From: Nostoc sp. S13 | Lineage (GTDB): Bacteria > Cyanobacteriota > Cyanobacteriia > Cyanobacteriales > Nostocaceae | Direction of reading: 5' to 3' | NCBI RefSeq assembly: GCF_029379315.1 | Contig: NZ_JAQYWQ010000007.1 | Location: forward strand, 56,332-120,331 | Length of the DNA: 64,000 nt | Shown: positions 8,305 through 17,357 of the stretch, piece by piece | How the letters are laid out: every line of letters begins with the position of its first letter | How positions within the stretch are numbered: position 1 is the stretch's first letter | The notes under the pieces: model-generated | What the model was told of the DNA's origin: nothing | The model's input: only the letters and a program-made list of their open reading frames with translations | Databases searched by the model: none | Program-made: the position numbers and the translations under genes

Positions 8305-10662
8305 CTAATTCCCGTTTCGACGTTGATAGTCTTCCCAAGGGGGTTGAAATCCTCGTCGTTGCAGAAAGTCTGTTTGGATTTGCTGTATTTGCCGAGATGT
8401 ATCAATATCAATTCCTCCTTCGGCGGCGGCTTCTAGTTGCAATTTTTCTAGCTGCGCCAGCGCCGTCAAAGGCTGATCTAAAATCGCATTCAATCCAGCG
8501 AGGGCGTGGCGTGCGCCTTTGTCTTCTGGTTTTTGTGCCAACACTTGAGCATAAATCTCCTGTGCCGATTCAAAGCGGCGCTGTTCAAAGCGAATTCCGC
8601 CCAAAGCCGCTAGGGCATCGATGTTATCCGGTTGTTGTGCCAAAATATTCTCATAAGTACTGCTAGCCAAATTAAAATCACCTACAGATCGAGCCAACTC
8701 TGCCTGCAACTGGTATGAGTCAGAATTCTTGGGAATGCGAGCAATCAACTGCTTCATCCGCGCTTGTGCTTGGGCTGGATTACGTTTTGCAATCACCTGT
8801 AATAGGCGCAGTTGTAATGGTATGGAACTAGGGTCAGCTTCTAGCAGGTAACTATATAAAGCTTCTCTTTGCGGATCTGTAGGCAGCGTTCCTAGCAAAC
8901 TGTATAGTTCTGGAGGAGTATTGGTTGCAGGTTGTGTAGCTAACCAATTGTTTAAAACTGCCTCTGCTTCTGGTTGGGAGATCCGCTTGGCTTGATAGGC
9001 GATACTAGCACGCCCTAGTTGAATCGATAAATTTTGAGGATTACGAGCTATTAGCTGGTCATAAACTGTTACAGCCTCATCAAAACGCTTTTGTTGCAGT
9101 CGCACTCCAGCCAGTCCGCCCAAAGCAGCATCAATAATATCGCTACTATTTGGCTTGCTAGCAAGCACAGCTTGGTAACGCTGGGCACTAGCTTCGAGAC
9201 TACCCTCACGACGCTCAATTTCTGCTGCTAGTAACTGGGGTGCGAGGTCTTTAGTACCTGCGGGGGTAGCTGTGTAAGCTACCAAGGCTTGCCTTGCGCC
9301 ATTCAAGTCTTGGCGTTGCACATACATTTGCGCCACCCGGAAATTCAAAAATGGTGCGTTGACCCCTGTTTGCAAAATATTTTGGTATATAGGTAAAAAT
9401 TCTGGATCTGGAGCATCAATGTTGACTAAGGCATTAGCTAGCTGTTGTAACTGCACGTGATCGCTCGGCAGTGATTGGATTGCAGTCGTCAAACGCTGTT
9501 TCAAGTCATTTTTACCGAGTAAACCTAGCTGATTTTCCAAAGCTAATTGCTGCACTAACAAACTTTGATCGTTGGGAAATTCTAATGCTACCCGTCGATA
9601 CAGTTGCAGTGCTGTTTGCCGTCCTTCGGGGAACCCAGTAAAGACATCAGCGACTTCGCGCAGCAATTTCGGAGAAGGGTTGGGATCAGTTTGGAGGGCT
9701 TGACCATAGAGATTGAAAACTTGCTGGGTGAGGGTGGGGTTATTGGTGTACTTGCGAATTTCATTGAGCGATCGCGCTAAGGGCAAAATCGCATCTGGTC
9801 TTCCCTGTAATACATCTAAGACCGCCAATGCTTGGGCTTGTTGTTGATTGACAAGGTATGCCACAGCTAGTTCTTTGCGAGTTTCAATTGCTATCGGGTC
9901 AAGGCTCTTGGAGCGCTGCAACTGCGCTTCTAACACCTGTACTGCCCCCGTCGGATTGCCTGTTTCTCGTAAGGTGTGACCGTAGGCTACTGCTGCATAC
10001 CCTGTAATCGCTTTGCCATTAGAGCGGTAGCGGTTAAACAACTCCAGTGCTTTCGGGAAATCCCCACTGTAACTATAAGTTTGAGCTGCACCAAGGACTG
10101 CATCCGGCGTCGGGTTGTTGTTCAACGCGATTTGGTAGTCTGCTAAGGACTCGCTTAATTGTCCTTGATAGGAGTAGAGTCTAGCCCGGTAATTGCGAGC
10201 TTCTGAGTCATTGGGATTCAACTCTAATAAAGTTGTCAGAGCCTCAATTCCTTTTAAATTCCACTCAGGACGATAAGTAGCTAATAGACCAACCGTTTTT
10301 AAAGCTAGTTGGTTGTTGGAGTCTACCGCCAGTACTTGTTGATAAGCATTCCAAGCTTCGGGAATACGTCCGGCTTTGCGAAAAGCGATCGCTAATCCTA
10401 ACCTAACTGGCGAAGATTGCGGTTGACTTTTGAGGGCTTGCTGAAAGGCTGCGATCGCATCATTAATTAAGCCCTTTTTTAAGAATGCAAAACCCTTTTG
10501 TGCCGATGCAGGTATGTTCTGCCCTTGAGCAGGGGCAATGCTGCCCAAAGGCGGCACAGTTACTAAATAAGTAAAAAGCAAAAATGAACAAGTAAAAAGA
10601 GAACAATATTTAATTCTTTTAGCTTTTACTTTTTGGCTTTTATGTATGTTGTTTTGACTCAT
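8305..10662 (-). CDS. TPR protein, N-terminal half of a BcsC-like exporter
   Basis: Secreted 785-residue protein built almost entirely of tetratricopeptide repeats after a signal segment (about 20-48, hydrophobic, ending APAQGQ). Repeats of the form A..AFxxALxxxP run from about residue 52 to 760. In enterobacterial BcsC such a periplasmic TPR superhelix contacts the synthase and the glucan, and the outer-membrane barrel forms the C-terminus of the same chain. Here there is no barrel; the next gene upstream encodes one and overlaps by four bases (ATGA at 10659-10662), so translation is coupled. I infer that the two genes together replace BcsC. The family call (TPR) is certain, the BcsC role likely. 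Confidence 0.85.
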   Translation of the reverse strand: MSQNNIHKSQKVKAKRIKYCSLFTCSFLLFTYLVTVPPLGSIAPAQGQNIPASAQKGFAFLKKGLINDAIAAFQQALKSQPQSSPVRLGLAIAFRKAGRIPEAWNAYQQVLAVDSNNQLALKTVGLLATYRPEWNLKGIEALTTLLELNPNDSEARNYRARLYSYQGQLSESLADYQIALNNNPTPDAVLGAAQTYSYSGDFPKALELFNRYRSNGKAITGYAAVAYGHTLRETGNPTGAVQVLEAQLQRSKSLDPIAIETRKELAVAYLVNQQQAQALAVLDVLQGRPDAILPLARSLNEIRKYTNNPTLTQQVFNLYGQALQTDPNPSPKLLREVADVFTGFPEGRQTALQLYRRVALEFPNDQSLLVQQLALENQLGLLGKNDLKQRLTTAIQSLPSDHVQLQQLANALVNIDAPDPEFLPIYQNILQTGVNAPFLNFRVAQMYVQRQDLNGARQALVAYTATPAGTKDLAPQLLAAEIERREGSLEASAQRYQAVLASKPNSSDIIDAALGGLAGVRLQQKRFDEAVTVYDQLIARNPQNLSIQLGRASIAYQAKRISQPEAEAVLNNWLATQPATNTPPELYSLLGTLPTDPQREALYSYLLEADPSSIPLQLRLLQVIAKRNPAQAQARMKQLIARIPKNSDSYQLQAELARSVGDFNLASSTYENILAQQPDNIDALAALGGIRFEQRRFESAQEIYAQVLAQKPEDKGARHALAGLNAILDQPLTALAQLEKLQLEAAAEGGIDIDTSRQIQQIQTDFLQRRGFQPPWEDYQRRNGN

Positions 10663-12515
10663 TGACTAATTCCCCGTCTTGGAGTCACATCAAATTCTGA
10701 TTTCACCCTGATACCGAAGACTGTATCGGAGAAATTATCACGTTCCTGAACCGAAAAGCCTAGCCGCAGATTATCAAGAAACTTAAAATCATAATACACT
10801 TCCAATACATCTGGACGGTCTCCACGACGCAGACTCTCGTTAGAGAGAGGGCGTCCATAAGCTATACCTAATCGGTCATCTGGGGTAAACGTATCTAATA
10901 AACTGGCTCCCAAGACGTAAGTATTTGCACCCTCTCCTAAAGTACTATTTTCGTAGTGACCATAGCGCCCAAACAAACCTAATTTCAGATTGGGAATAAA
11001 GACTTCGGCGTTGAGGCCATATGATTCTTCGCGATCGTCTTTCTGAGGGCCAAATTGATTGTTACCTCTGGGAATGCTGTAGCTTTCAAGGAAGCTATCA
11101 CCAACACCAGCATCGCGATCGCTGGCATAAGTACCACGAATAATCGCATTGCCGTAACGGATGCCAATTTCTCCGGCAAATCCATCTAAGGAAAAGTCAC
11201 CGATTTTGTTCGCTGATGAAAAGACAGCAGCTTTCGCTTCAATATTGTCGGTGACACTCCAATTGACTAATAAACTAGTGCGTGAACTAATCCCCGTCGC
11301 CGCCAGTGCTGGGTTAGTTTGAAACACCGGATTAAAGAATTGACTTGCCCCATCTTTAGCAAAGCTGTTGCGATCAAAGTAAGATGTTAAATCTATTTGA
11401 CCGATCACAAACCGTAGATTAGGCACTCCTGGCAGAGAAGTCGCCAAATAAAGCTCGTTGACGTTTAAACCGTCGTTTCGAGAGTCATCCAATTTGCTAC
11501 CTTGGCTGGTTAAATCCAAAGTTGCCCCAACCAAAGTTTGGGGAGAAAGTGGATAGAATCCCGTCAGTCTCGCCCGTGCTGTGGTGTCACCGTCTTGGTT
11601 GATATAAACTCCTTGGAATTGTAAAGAGGGTTCTCTTAAACTATTGCTAGTAAGCTGAGGGCGTTGTTGAGTAGTTACTGATTGCGTAACTGGTAGTACT
11701 GTGATTGGAGTGGGAGTAGTACTAGGGACTGATGGTTTTGTCTGTGGACTGAGTAATTGTTGATTAAAAGTTGGTGCTGGTGGTGCAGTCAATTCTGGCG
11801 TTGCAGGCAAGTTGGGAAGTGGCGGCAAGGGAGCTGCTTGAGAACTGAGTACTTGATTAAAAGTTGGTGCTGGTGCACTTGATTTTGGCGTTGCAGACGA
11901 GTTAGCCAGTGGTGGCGAGGGAGCTGCTTGAGAACTGAGTACTTGATTAAAAGTTGGTGCTGCTGGTGCAGTGAATTCTTGGGTTGCAGATGAGTTGTCT
12001 AGTGGTGGCAGTGGGGCTACTACTGAGCTAATTGGCGGCTCCAAGGCGTTCATCTGTCCCTGGAATCCTAAATTAAGGTCAGAAGTGTCCCCACCTGCTG
12101 TCACTCTTGGTGCAACAGAACTGCGTGGTACTGGCGGGGCTTTTCCAGTCACCTGCTGTTGAATGAAGACACTCTCCAGTTGTTGGAGATCGTTGGCTGG
12201 TTTCTGCTGTACAAATTTTGGATTGGCGATCGGTGCAGCTGCTACACCAGTCGTCGCGGGTAAAGCAGGCAATGTTTGCGATCTTGACTGCGATTGACGG
12301 TTATTCACAAGCAATTGAGGCACTGGTAGCGGTTCTGCTAAACCCAATTGGTAGTCGCTAGTTTGTAGCTGAGATGGGTTGACTTGAGCTGAAGACTTTT
12401 CGCTCACTGTCAGTACCCAGCAAATCGAAACGGCGACAGTGCAAAGCAGTGGATAAACCTTGTGGTACTGGCTTGGAAAAGTAAATTTATAACAATCGAG
12501 TACTGTTTGCCTCAT
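10659..12515 (-). CDS. Outer-membrane beta-barrel, BcsC C-terminal-half equivalent
   Basis: First gene of the cellulose operon. The 618-residue product has a signal segment (about 20-44, ending SSAQ), a long Pro/Ala/Ser-rich region (about 50-290), and a C-terminal portion (about 297-618) with alternating amphipathic strands (LQFQGVYINQDGD, ARARLTGFYPL, LRLGFSVQERDNF, FGIRVKSEFDV) typical of a 14-16-strand outer-membrane barrel. The Pro-rich part contains three near-identical 30-residue units (167-258) ending APTFNQVLSSQ. It precedes and overlaps the TPR gene. I infer that it is the outer-membrane pore for cellulose. The Pro-rich stretch could span peptidoglycan. A different porin role cannot be excluded. 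Confidence 0.8.
   Translation of the reverse strand: MRQTVLDCYKFTFPSQYHKVYPLLCTVAVSICWVLTVSEKSSAQVNPSQLQTSDYQLGLAEPLPVPQLLVNNRQSQSRSQTLPALPATTGVAAAPIANPKFVQQKPANDLQQLESVFIQQQVTGKAPPVPRSSVAPRVTAGGDTSDLNLGFQGQMNALEPPISSVVAPLPPLDNSSATQEFTAPAAPTFNQVLSSQAAPSPPLANSSATPKSSAPAPTFNQVLSSQAAPLPPLPNLPATPELTAPPAPTFNQQLLSPQTKPSVPSTTPTPITVLPVTQSVTTQQRPQLTSNSLREPSLQFQGVYINQDGDTTARARLTGFYPLSPQTLVGATLDLTSQGSKLDDSRNDGLNVNELYLATSLPGVPNLRFVIGQIDLTSYFDRNSFAKDGASQFFNPVFQTNPALAATGISSRTSLLVNWSVTDNIEAKAAVFSSANKIGDFSLDGFAGEIGIRYGNAIIRGTYASDRDAGVGDSFLESYSIPRGNNQFGPQKDDREESYGLNAEVFIPNLKLGLFGRYGHYENSTLGEGANTYVLGASLLDTFTPDDRLGIAYGRPLSNESLRRGDRPDVLEVYYDFKFLDNLRLGFSVQERDNFSDTVFGIRVKSEFDVTPRRGISQ
11742..12017 (-). repeat. Three in-gene 30-codon repeats
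   Basis: Within the barrel gene, residues 167-258 are three tandem units of about 90 bases. Each encodes APLPPL-type proline runs followed by SSAT and APTFNQVLSSQ. The DNA units are nearly identical, so copy number could change by slippage or recombination without breaking the frame. Confidence 0.85.
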
Positions 12516-12727
12516 CAGCCTAGTTGAGTAACAACTACATATTTAGGTTATTCAATGTCGCAACTTTAGCAAACCTAATGAGTATTAGCCACTAGATTAC
12601 ATAAACTTTGCAATTTTCAATTAATTAGATTAAGAGTCATAAAACTTGTTATTTATAAGAATAAATTGGGCATAATAGGTAAAAAGCTGAGTTAATTACA
12701 AAAAAGCCAAAAATATTGCCTTTTATC
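12516..12727. promoter_or_regulatory. Divergent promoter region of the cellulose operon
   Basis: This 212-base AT-rich gap separates the divergent starts of the cellulose operon (minus strand) and the lipoprotein gene (plus strand). It must contain promoters for both. No specific -35/-10 pair or known operator could be assigned by eye. Confidence 0.5.
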
Positions 12728-13522
12728 ATGAAAAATCTTGATTTAAAGACTATTATTCCCAAATTTAAAGCTTTAACTACTGCTAATCTCCAGGTAGCCA
12801 TTTGCTTAATGCTTTTAGCTACCAGTTATGGCTGTGTTCAAAAAGCACAAGAAAAGGTGGAGATGCAAATTGAAAATGTACAACCTATATCAGGTAAAGG
12901 CGTATACAACGTCGTCGGTAGTAGTAATCTGCCTGAGTCTAGCAAGATTACAGTGGTGGCTGTGCGTTATTTGCGTCCAGTATCAGGACAAGCAGAAGCT
13001 TTGCTGAACTCAGACACAAATACTAACCGTTCAATTCTGGCTCGTCAAATTGTGGAAGTGAAACAGGGACAATGGGAGGCCGCGCTGAATCTGTGGCAAG
13101 TTTCACCCAATGGTAGTTTTCAGGAAGCCTGGCAAGGAAATCTAGCACAAATACGACTGTTTCCAGAAGATGCCGTTACATTTGTCGCTATTTTCGATCC
13201 TGCTAGTCAGTGGGAACAGTCAGATAATCAAAACCCTCAAAAGTTAAAGTCAGAAAATCAACAGCTTGAAAAGCTTGAAAGCAAGTTGATTCGCTTTACT
13301 AACGAAGGTGAAAAGTATTTACAAGTTAGCCAAAGCTTAACAATACCCCTACCTACGGGGAAAACAATATCACCTCGTCCGCAACCGGAAGACTTGAATG
13401 GTGGTTGGGGAAACCGATATCAAATCCCGCCGCAATCCATAGCTTCTAAAACGACCTTACTTGCACCGGCTAAAAATAGGCAGACGAATGCCTATGTGAC
13501 TCCTTCAGAGTTTCTTAGGTGA
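12728..13522 (+). CDS. Lipoprotein of unknown function beside the cellulose operon
   Basis: Predicted 264-residue lipoprotein: after about 22 residues a hydrophobic helix ends LMLLATSYGC, a good lipobox with the Cys as anchor. The mature part (after residue 35) has a beta-rich section (VVGSSNLPESSKITVVAVRYL, shown in part) and a low-complexity, Gln/Pro-rich C-terminus. I do not recognise the family. The start is taken at the ATG at 12728; a TTG at 12716 is also in frame. It is transcribed away from the cellulose operon from a shared gap, so a role in glucan secretion or anchoring is possible but inferred. Confidence 0.75.
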   Translation: MKNLDLKTIIPKFKALTTANLQVAICLMLLATSYGCVQKAQEKVEMQIENVQPISGKGVYNVVGSSNLPESSKITVVAVRYLRPVSGQAEALLNSDTNTNRSILARQIVEVKQGQWEAALNLWQVSPNGSFQEAWQGNLAQIRLFPEDAVTFVAIFDPASQWEQSDNQNPQKLKSENQQLEKLESKLIRFTNEGEKYLQVSQSLTIPLPTGKTISPRPQPEDLNGGWGNRYQIPPQSIASKTTLLAPAKNRQTNAYVTPSEFLR

Positions 13523-13960
13523 GAATTAATATTGGTATTAACAATTCAAAATTGTTTGCATGGTCACTGAGCCTTGCCGAAGTGCATCGTCTCCTAGAGA
13601 AGAGAGTTTCAAACGGAGCGAAAAGTGTGGTCTTCTCCCTAACTCTTGGAGACGCTTTAGCGCATAGCGCCACGGAGAGCGAGTCAGACGCTAACGCTTC
13701 TCTACCAGACGCAGTGTAGAGAAGCAATCCCAGTCTTGATGAGATTGCTTCTCTACCAGAGGCTGCACCAACGTTCGCAATGACGCAAATACGTTACCTT
13801 TACCCCTTTAAAACCTCGTTTCCAGCCTCTGGCTGGAAATGCTCTTCAATTGCGGCTCTGCCGCGAGTCAGGAAGGCGGCAGCCCCCCAATAGGCATTCC
13901 CAGTCTCCGACTGGGAACGAGATAATGAGATAATCTGCTAAAAGCTGGTTATAGGCCAAT
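13523..13960. repeat. Dispersed extragenic repeat patch
   Basis: This non-coding stretch is made of palindrome-rich repeats seen elsewhere in the window. The 21 bases at 13665-13685 recur exactly as the reverse complement at 57201-57221, and AACTCTTGGAGACGC at 13641 recurs at 56979. Other parts contain TCTCTACCAGACGC and CCAGCCTCTGGCTGG palindromes. Short open frames here look like repeat translations, not genes. Confidence 0.75.
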
Positions 13961-14208
13961 ACAGTTCAGTTAAGCATTTCTTGCTTCTCTTCCTTCTCTT
14001 CCTTTGCGACGGCAGTCGCTACAACTCTTAGCCACCCCCTTGCGGAGGTTCCCTCCGTTGGGGGGAGTGGCGTGGGAACCCCCCTTCGGGTTCACCAGTC
14101 GCCTACGGCGGGAAACCCCCCTATAGCGCTGGATTCACCGCAACGCGCTGCCTCTCCTTTGCGGTTCGTTAAAAAAATTGACTTTGACAAAGAGTTTTAG
14201 CCTTAACC
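13961..14208. repeat. Copy B of the inverted repeat family, with internal insert
   Basis: Inverted relative to copy A at 6697-6831. Its ends (TTCAGTTAAGCATTTCTT and the TTGACTTTGACAAAGAGTT side) and the CTTTGCGACGGCAGTCGCT block match the reverse complement of copy A. It is about 110 bases longer because a GC-rich palindromic block (about 14025-14135, with the hairpins CCCTCCGTTGGGGGGAG and GGGAACCCCCCTTCGGGTTC) sits in its centre. Confidence 0.85.
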
Positions 14209-14304
14209 CAAGCGTATTGGGTTATAGGCTGGTTTTCACCTTAAGTCGCTATAAACCTGTTTATCTTCAGCTTTTGCTCTTTGATAAACAGATTTAAGTA
14301 GATT

Positions 14305-15108
14305 TCAAATAACCGTATTGTAGTAAATCTGAAATTTAGCTGTGGATTCCACCTCAGCATTTGTTGCTTGGGGCGTTAGTTGCAAATTGTTCTGCATTGC
14401 CTGCATCTGTAACATCATCTCTTTAATTTGTTTTTGCAACTCTTCAAATTCTGATGACATGATTGCTGTTTGATTCACTTCACCCGCAAGAGTTTGTTTG
14501 ATGCTGTTCGGATTTTCTTGAGCATAGCTAAGGAAAGCTTCAGCAGATGCAAATGCAGAAGTAGCAGCAACATTTGTCATAGTCGTAGTGCTATTTTTTT
14601 GAGTTGCAACCTTTGGTACAGGATTTATTGGCTGTGTGTACATTGATGTCGGGGTTTGCGCTCCAATAGGTTGAGATGCAGTTATTGCAGAGCTTTTTGA
14701 ACTGAGAGCTTGGTCAAAAGGCATCTCGTCATCTAAAAAAGCGCTCAATCCAGAAATTTGCAGCCGAGGCTCGGACACTTGCCATTCTTTTAGTAATGTT
14801 TCTTTTTGTAGTAGGTGTTGCTCTAGATTAGATAATTCCTCACGAATTTTCGCTGATTTGTCAGAAGAATTTCGCCAACCACAGAAAGCGAGTGCTGAAA
14901 TTCCAGACCCGATACTCAGTGCAGTTGCAAAAACTACGTAAGGAATAGCAATATCTCTAAGTTTGCCGGAAAAAATAGGTTCTTCCTGGAATTTGATGGC
15001 AATTTGTTTATCGCCTAGTGTCGCAAGGGGCAATGACATTAAAGAAAATACACTTAGAGAAGCGATCGCAGGTGGTAGTAAAAATTTTTGCAGTGCAGAA
15101 AGTGTCAT
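14305..15108 (-). CDS. Membrane protein with coiled coil, unknown function
   Basis: 267 residues, not assigned to a named family. Two hydrophobic segments are visible (about 10-32 and 54-76). They are followed by a charged helical stretch (about 85-110, SAKIREELSNLEQHLLQKE) that should form a coiled coil, then a Ser/Thr/Gln-rich region and a second short coiled coil (about 220-245, EFEELQKQIKEMMLQMQAM). This resembles a small inner-membrane scaffold. It sits between the cellulose operon and the GH5-CBM2 gene and is divergent from the latter. A link to cellulose secretion is only positional. Confidence 0.75.
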   Translation of the reverse strand: MTLSALQKFLLPPAIASLSVFSLMSLPLATLGDKQIAIKFQEEPIFSGKLRDIAIPYVVFATALSIGSGISALAFCGWRNSSDKSAKIREELSNLEQHLLQKETLLKEWQVSEPRLQISGLSAFLDDEMPFDQALSSKSSAITASQPIGAQTPTSMYTQPINPVPKVATQKNSTTTMTNVAATSAFASAEAFLSYAQENPNSIKQTLAGEVNQTAIMSSEFEELQKQIKEMMLQMQAMQNNLQLTPQATNAEVESTAKFQIYYNTVI

Positions 15109-15681
15109 ATCAGAAAACTTTTGTAAAATAAAAGACTATGGATAGATTGCAGCAGATATATTTACCGCTTGTAACATCTAACTTATTTAGAGTTTTCACG
15201 GTCACTCAATATGTGTACTGCCTTAATATCTAAGTTATTCTCTCTACAAGATTTTTTCAATAGCTAACTCATGAAGAACTCAGTAAATTACGTAAACTTT
15301 CTGTAAATTAAGTAACTAACGCAGGTTGTATAAAGGGAAATACAAAATATAGACAGAAGTTTATAGGTATTACCAGTCAAAGATTTTAGCGCTCTTGACT
15401 TCCACTAGCCAATTTTTGCGGATACAGAAACAATAGTAGCTAAATATTGCTCTAAGATTACTAGAGGGTTAGATATATGGAATGTTAATTTAATAACTAA
15501 AAAGCTGCCAAATAAATGCATTGTAATCAGAGTCTAAAAATTTATGCTCGATGAAATAGTTATATATCTAAAAACAGTTTTTAAGTAAAGATACTTAAAA
15601 TGTATATTGTTTATCATAAAAGTTACATATTTATTTAAATAATTAAACGTAGAAAAGATCTCCAGGAAAAGTAATAAAATT
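15109..15681. promoter_or_regulatory. Long AT-rich divergent gap upstream of the GH5 gene
   Basis: 573 bases without a gene, lying between divergent starts. The only structure I see is the pair of direct repeats at 15283 and 15303 (separate entry). The sequence is very AT-rich towards the GH5 start. Confidence 0.4.
15283..15316. promoter_or_regulatory. Paired direct repeat, candidate operator
   Basis: GTAAATTACGTAA at 15283 and GTAAATTAAGTAA at 15303 differ at one base and are exactly 20 bases apart, two helical turns. They lie between divergent genes, about 370 bases upstream of the GH5-CBM2 start and 175 bases upstream of the minus-strand gene. Direct repeats on one face of the helix suit a tandem-binding regulator such as a response regulator; that role is inferred. 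Confidence 0.35.
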
Positions 15682-17280
15682 ATGCGAGTGATCTCTAAAA
15701 GTAAACCAAGAACATTCAGGTTACACAAGCAATTCCTGATATTTTCCTTAAGCTTAGTGGTATTTTTAGTAATAATTTTGACTAAACTACCTGCTAGTAT
15801 CCAGCTAAATGCTTCTAGGGCTGCGACACCCATAGAGCTACCGCTTTCAACGATTGGTAGAACAATTGTGGATGCGAAAGGCAAGGTTGTATTGCTCAGA
15901 GGTGTTAACTGGTTTGGTATGGAAACTGATACGCACGCCCCTCATGGTTTATGGAAACGAGATTATAAAGAAATATTGGTACAAATTAAAAGCTTGGGAT
16001 ATAACGTGATCCGGCTACCTTATTCTGTGGCAGCATTGCGATCGCCTAATGTAAGTAACATTGAGTTTGGAATTGGCAGCAACATAGAACTCCAAGGTAA
16101 AACCCCCTTAGAGGTAATGGACTTAATCATTCAAGAAGCAGGACGCCAAGGATTACTAATCCTACTTGACAACCACCGTCTCAACGACCAGCAAATTCCA
16201 GAATTATGGTATGGAGATGGATTTACGGAAACAGACTGGATCGATACCTGGAAAATGTTAGCCATCCGATACAAAAATCAAGCTAATGTTATCGGCGCAG
16301 ACTTAAAAAACGAACCTCACGGCAAAGCGAGCTGGGGTGATAACAACATCAATACCGACTGGCGACTAGCAGCAGAACGCGCAGGCAATGCTATTCTCAG
16401 TGTCAACCCTAATTGGCTGATTGTCGTTGAAGGAGTAGAAAAGAATGTCCCTGGTCAAAAACTGCTAGAGCATTGGCATGGTGGGAATTTAGAAGGTGTA
16501 AAGAGCTACCCAGTACGTTTATCTCCTTCTCACAAACTAGTCTATTCTCCTCATGAGTACGGCGCTGGGGTGTACAATCAGCCCTACTTTTCTGCCTCTA
16601 ACTTTCCTAAAAATCTAATTGAACGCTGGCAAATAGGATTTAACTATATCGCTAGTGAGAATATTGCTCCCATCTTAATTGGCGAGTTTGGCGGACGGAA
16701 AGTAGACTTAAATTCCAAAGAAGGAATTTGGCAAAATGAGTTGGTGAAATACATTCAAAAAAATAACTTGAGCTTTACTTACTGGAGTTGGAATCCTGAT
16801 AGTAGTGATACAGGCGGAATTTTACTAGATGATTGGCAAAGTATTGATCTACCCAAGCAGCAATTACTGTCTCAACTGCTCTCACCTGTACAAGTTCAAC
16901 CGCCAGACCAACCGAGTAATCCTTCTATTTCCCCAACTCCAAGTGCTTCTGTCTCGCCATCTCCGACTAGCACTGCCCAACTAAAAGTAACTACTGACAT
17001 CAATTCCAACTGGAAAACTGGTTTTTGTGTCAGTTTCAAAATTACAAATCAGGGAAATACCAAGGTTAGCAATTGGCAACTGGGATTTAAGATGAATCAA
17101 GCTAAGATTAATAACTCTTGGAACGCAGATTTTAAGCAGCAAGGAGCGATACAGTATGTAGTAACTCCTTTGGACTGGGGAAAAACAATTGAACCAAATC
17201 AAGTACGGGATACCGGCTTTTGTGCCAATAAACTTGGTTCTGACTACCAGCCGCAGCAAATAGCCGCCGTTTCCATTTAA
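15682..17280 (+). CDS. Secreted GH5 endoglucanase with C-terminal CBM2
   Basis: Extracellular or cell-surface cellulase of 532 residues. An N-terminal hydrophobic segment (18-36) acts as signal or anchor. The GH5 TIM barrel covers about 58-395, with the acid/base Glu211 in LKNEPHG and the nucleophile Glu335 in IGEFGG; the LRGVNWFGMET opening and HEYG (291-294) are also typical. A Pro/Ser/Thr linker (401-432) joins it to a family-2 carbohydrate-binding module (434-532). That module has its flanking cysteines (in GFCVSF and TGFCAN) and Trp residues for cellulose binding. Its neighbours make the organism's own cellulose a likely substrate. The family calls are secure. Confidence 0.94.
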   Translation: MRVISKSKPRTFRLHKQFLIFSLSLVVFLVIILTKLPASIQLNASRAATPIELPLSTIGRTIVDAKGKVVLLRGVNWFGMETDTHAPHGLWKRDYKEILVQIKSLGYNVIRLPYSVAALRSPNVSNIEFGIGSNIELQGKTPLEVMDLIIQEAGRQGLLILLDNHRLNDQQIPELWYGDGFTETDWIDTWKMLAIRYKNQANVIGADLKNEPHGKASWGDNNINTDWRLAAERAGNAILSVNPNWLIVVEGVEKNVPGQKLLEHWHGGNLEGVKSYPVRLSPSHKLVYSPHEYGAGVYNQPYFSASNFPKNLIERWQIGFNYIASENIAPILIGEFGGRKVDLNSKEGIWQNELVKYIQKNNLSFTYWSWNPDSSDTGGILLDDWQSIDLPKQQLLSQLLSPVQVQPPDQPSNPSISPTPSASVSPSPTSTAQLKVTTDINSNWKTGFCVSFKITNQGNTKVSNWQLGFKMNQAKINNSWNADFKQQGAIQYVVTPLDWGKTIEPNQVRDTGFCANKLGSDYQPQQIAAVSI

Positions 17281-17357
17281 AGCCAAAGCCAAAAGTTAAA
17301 AGGCGAATTTGTCATGATGGGAGATATTACCTATCGACTATTAACTCAGCACACAAG

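Noticed and set aside
13519..13727. Two short overlapping frames on opposite strands after the lipoprotein gene
   Set aside because: Both lie entirely in dispersed palindromic repeats.
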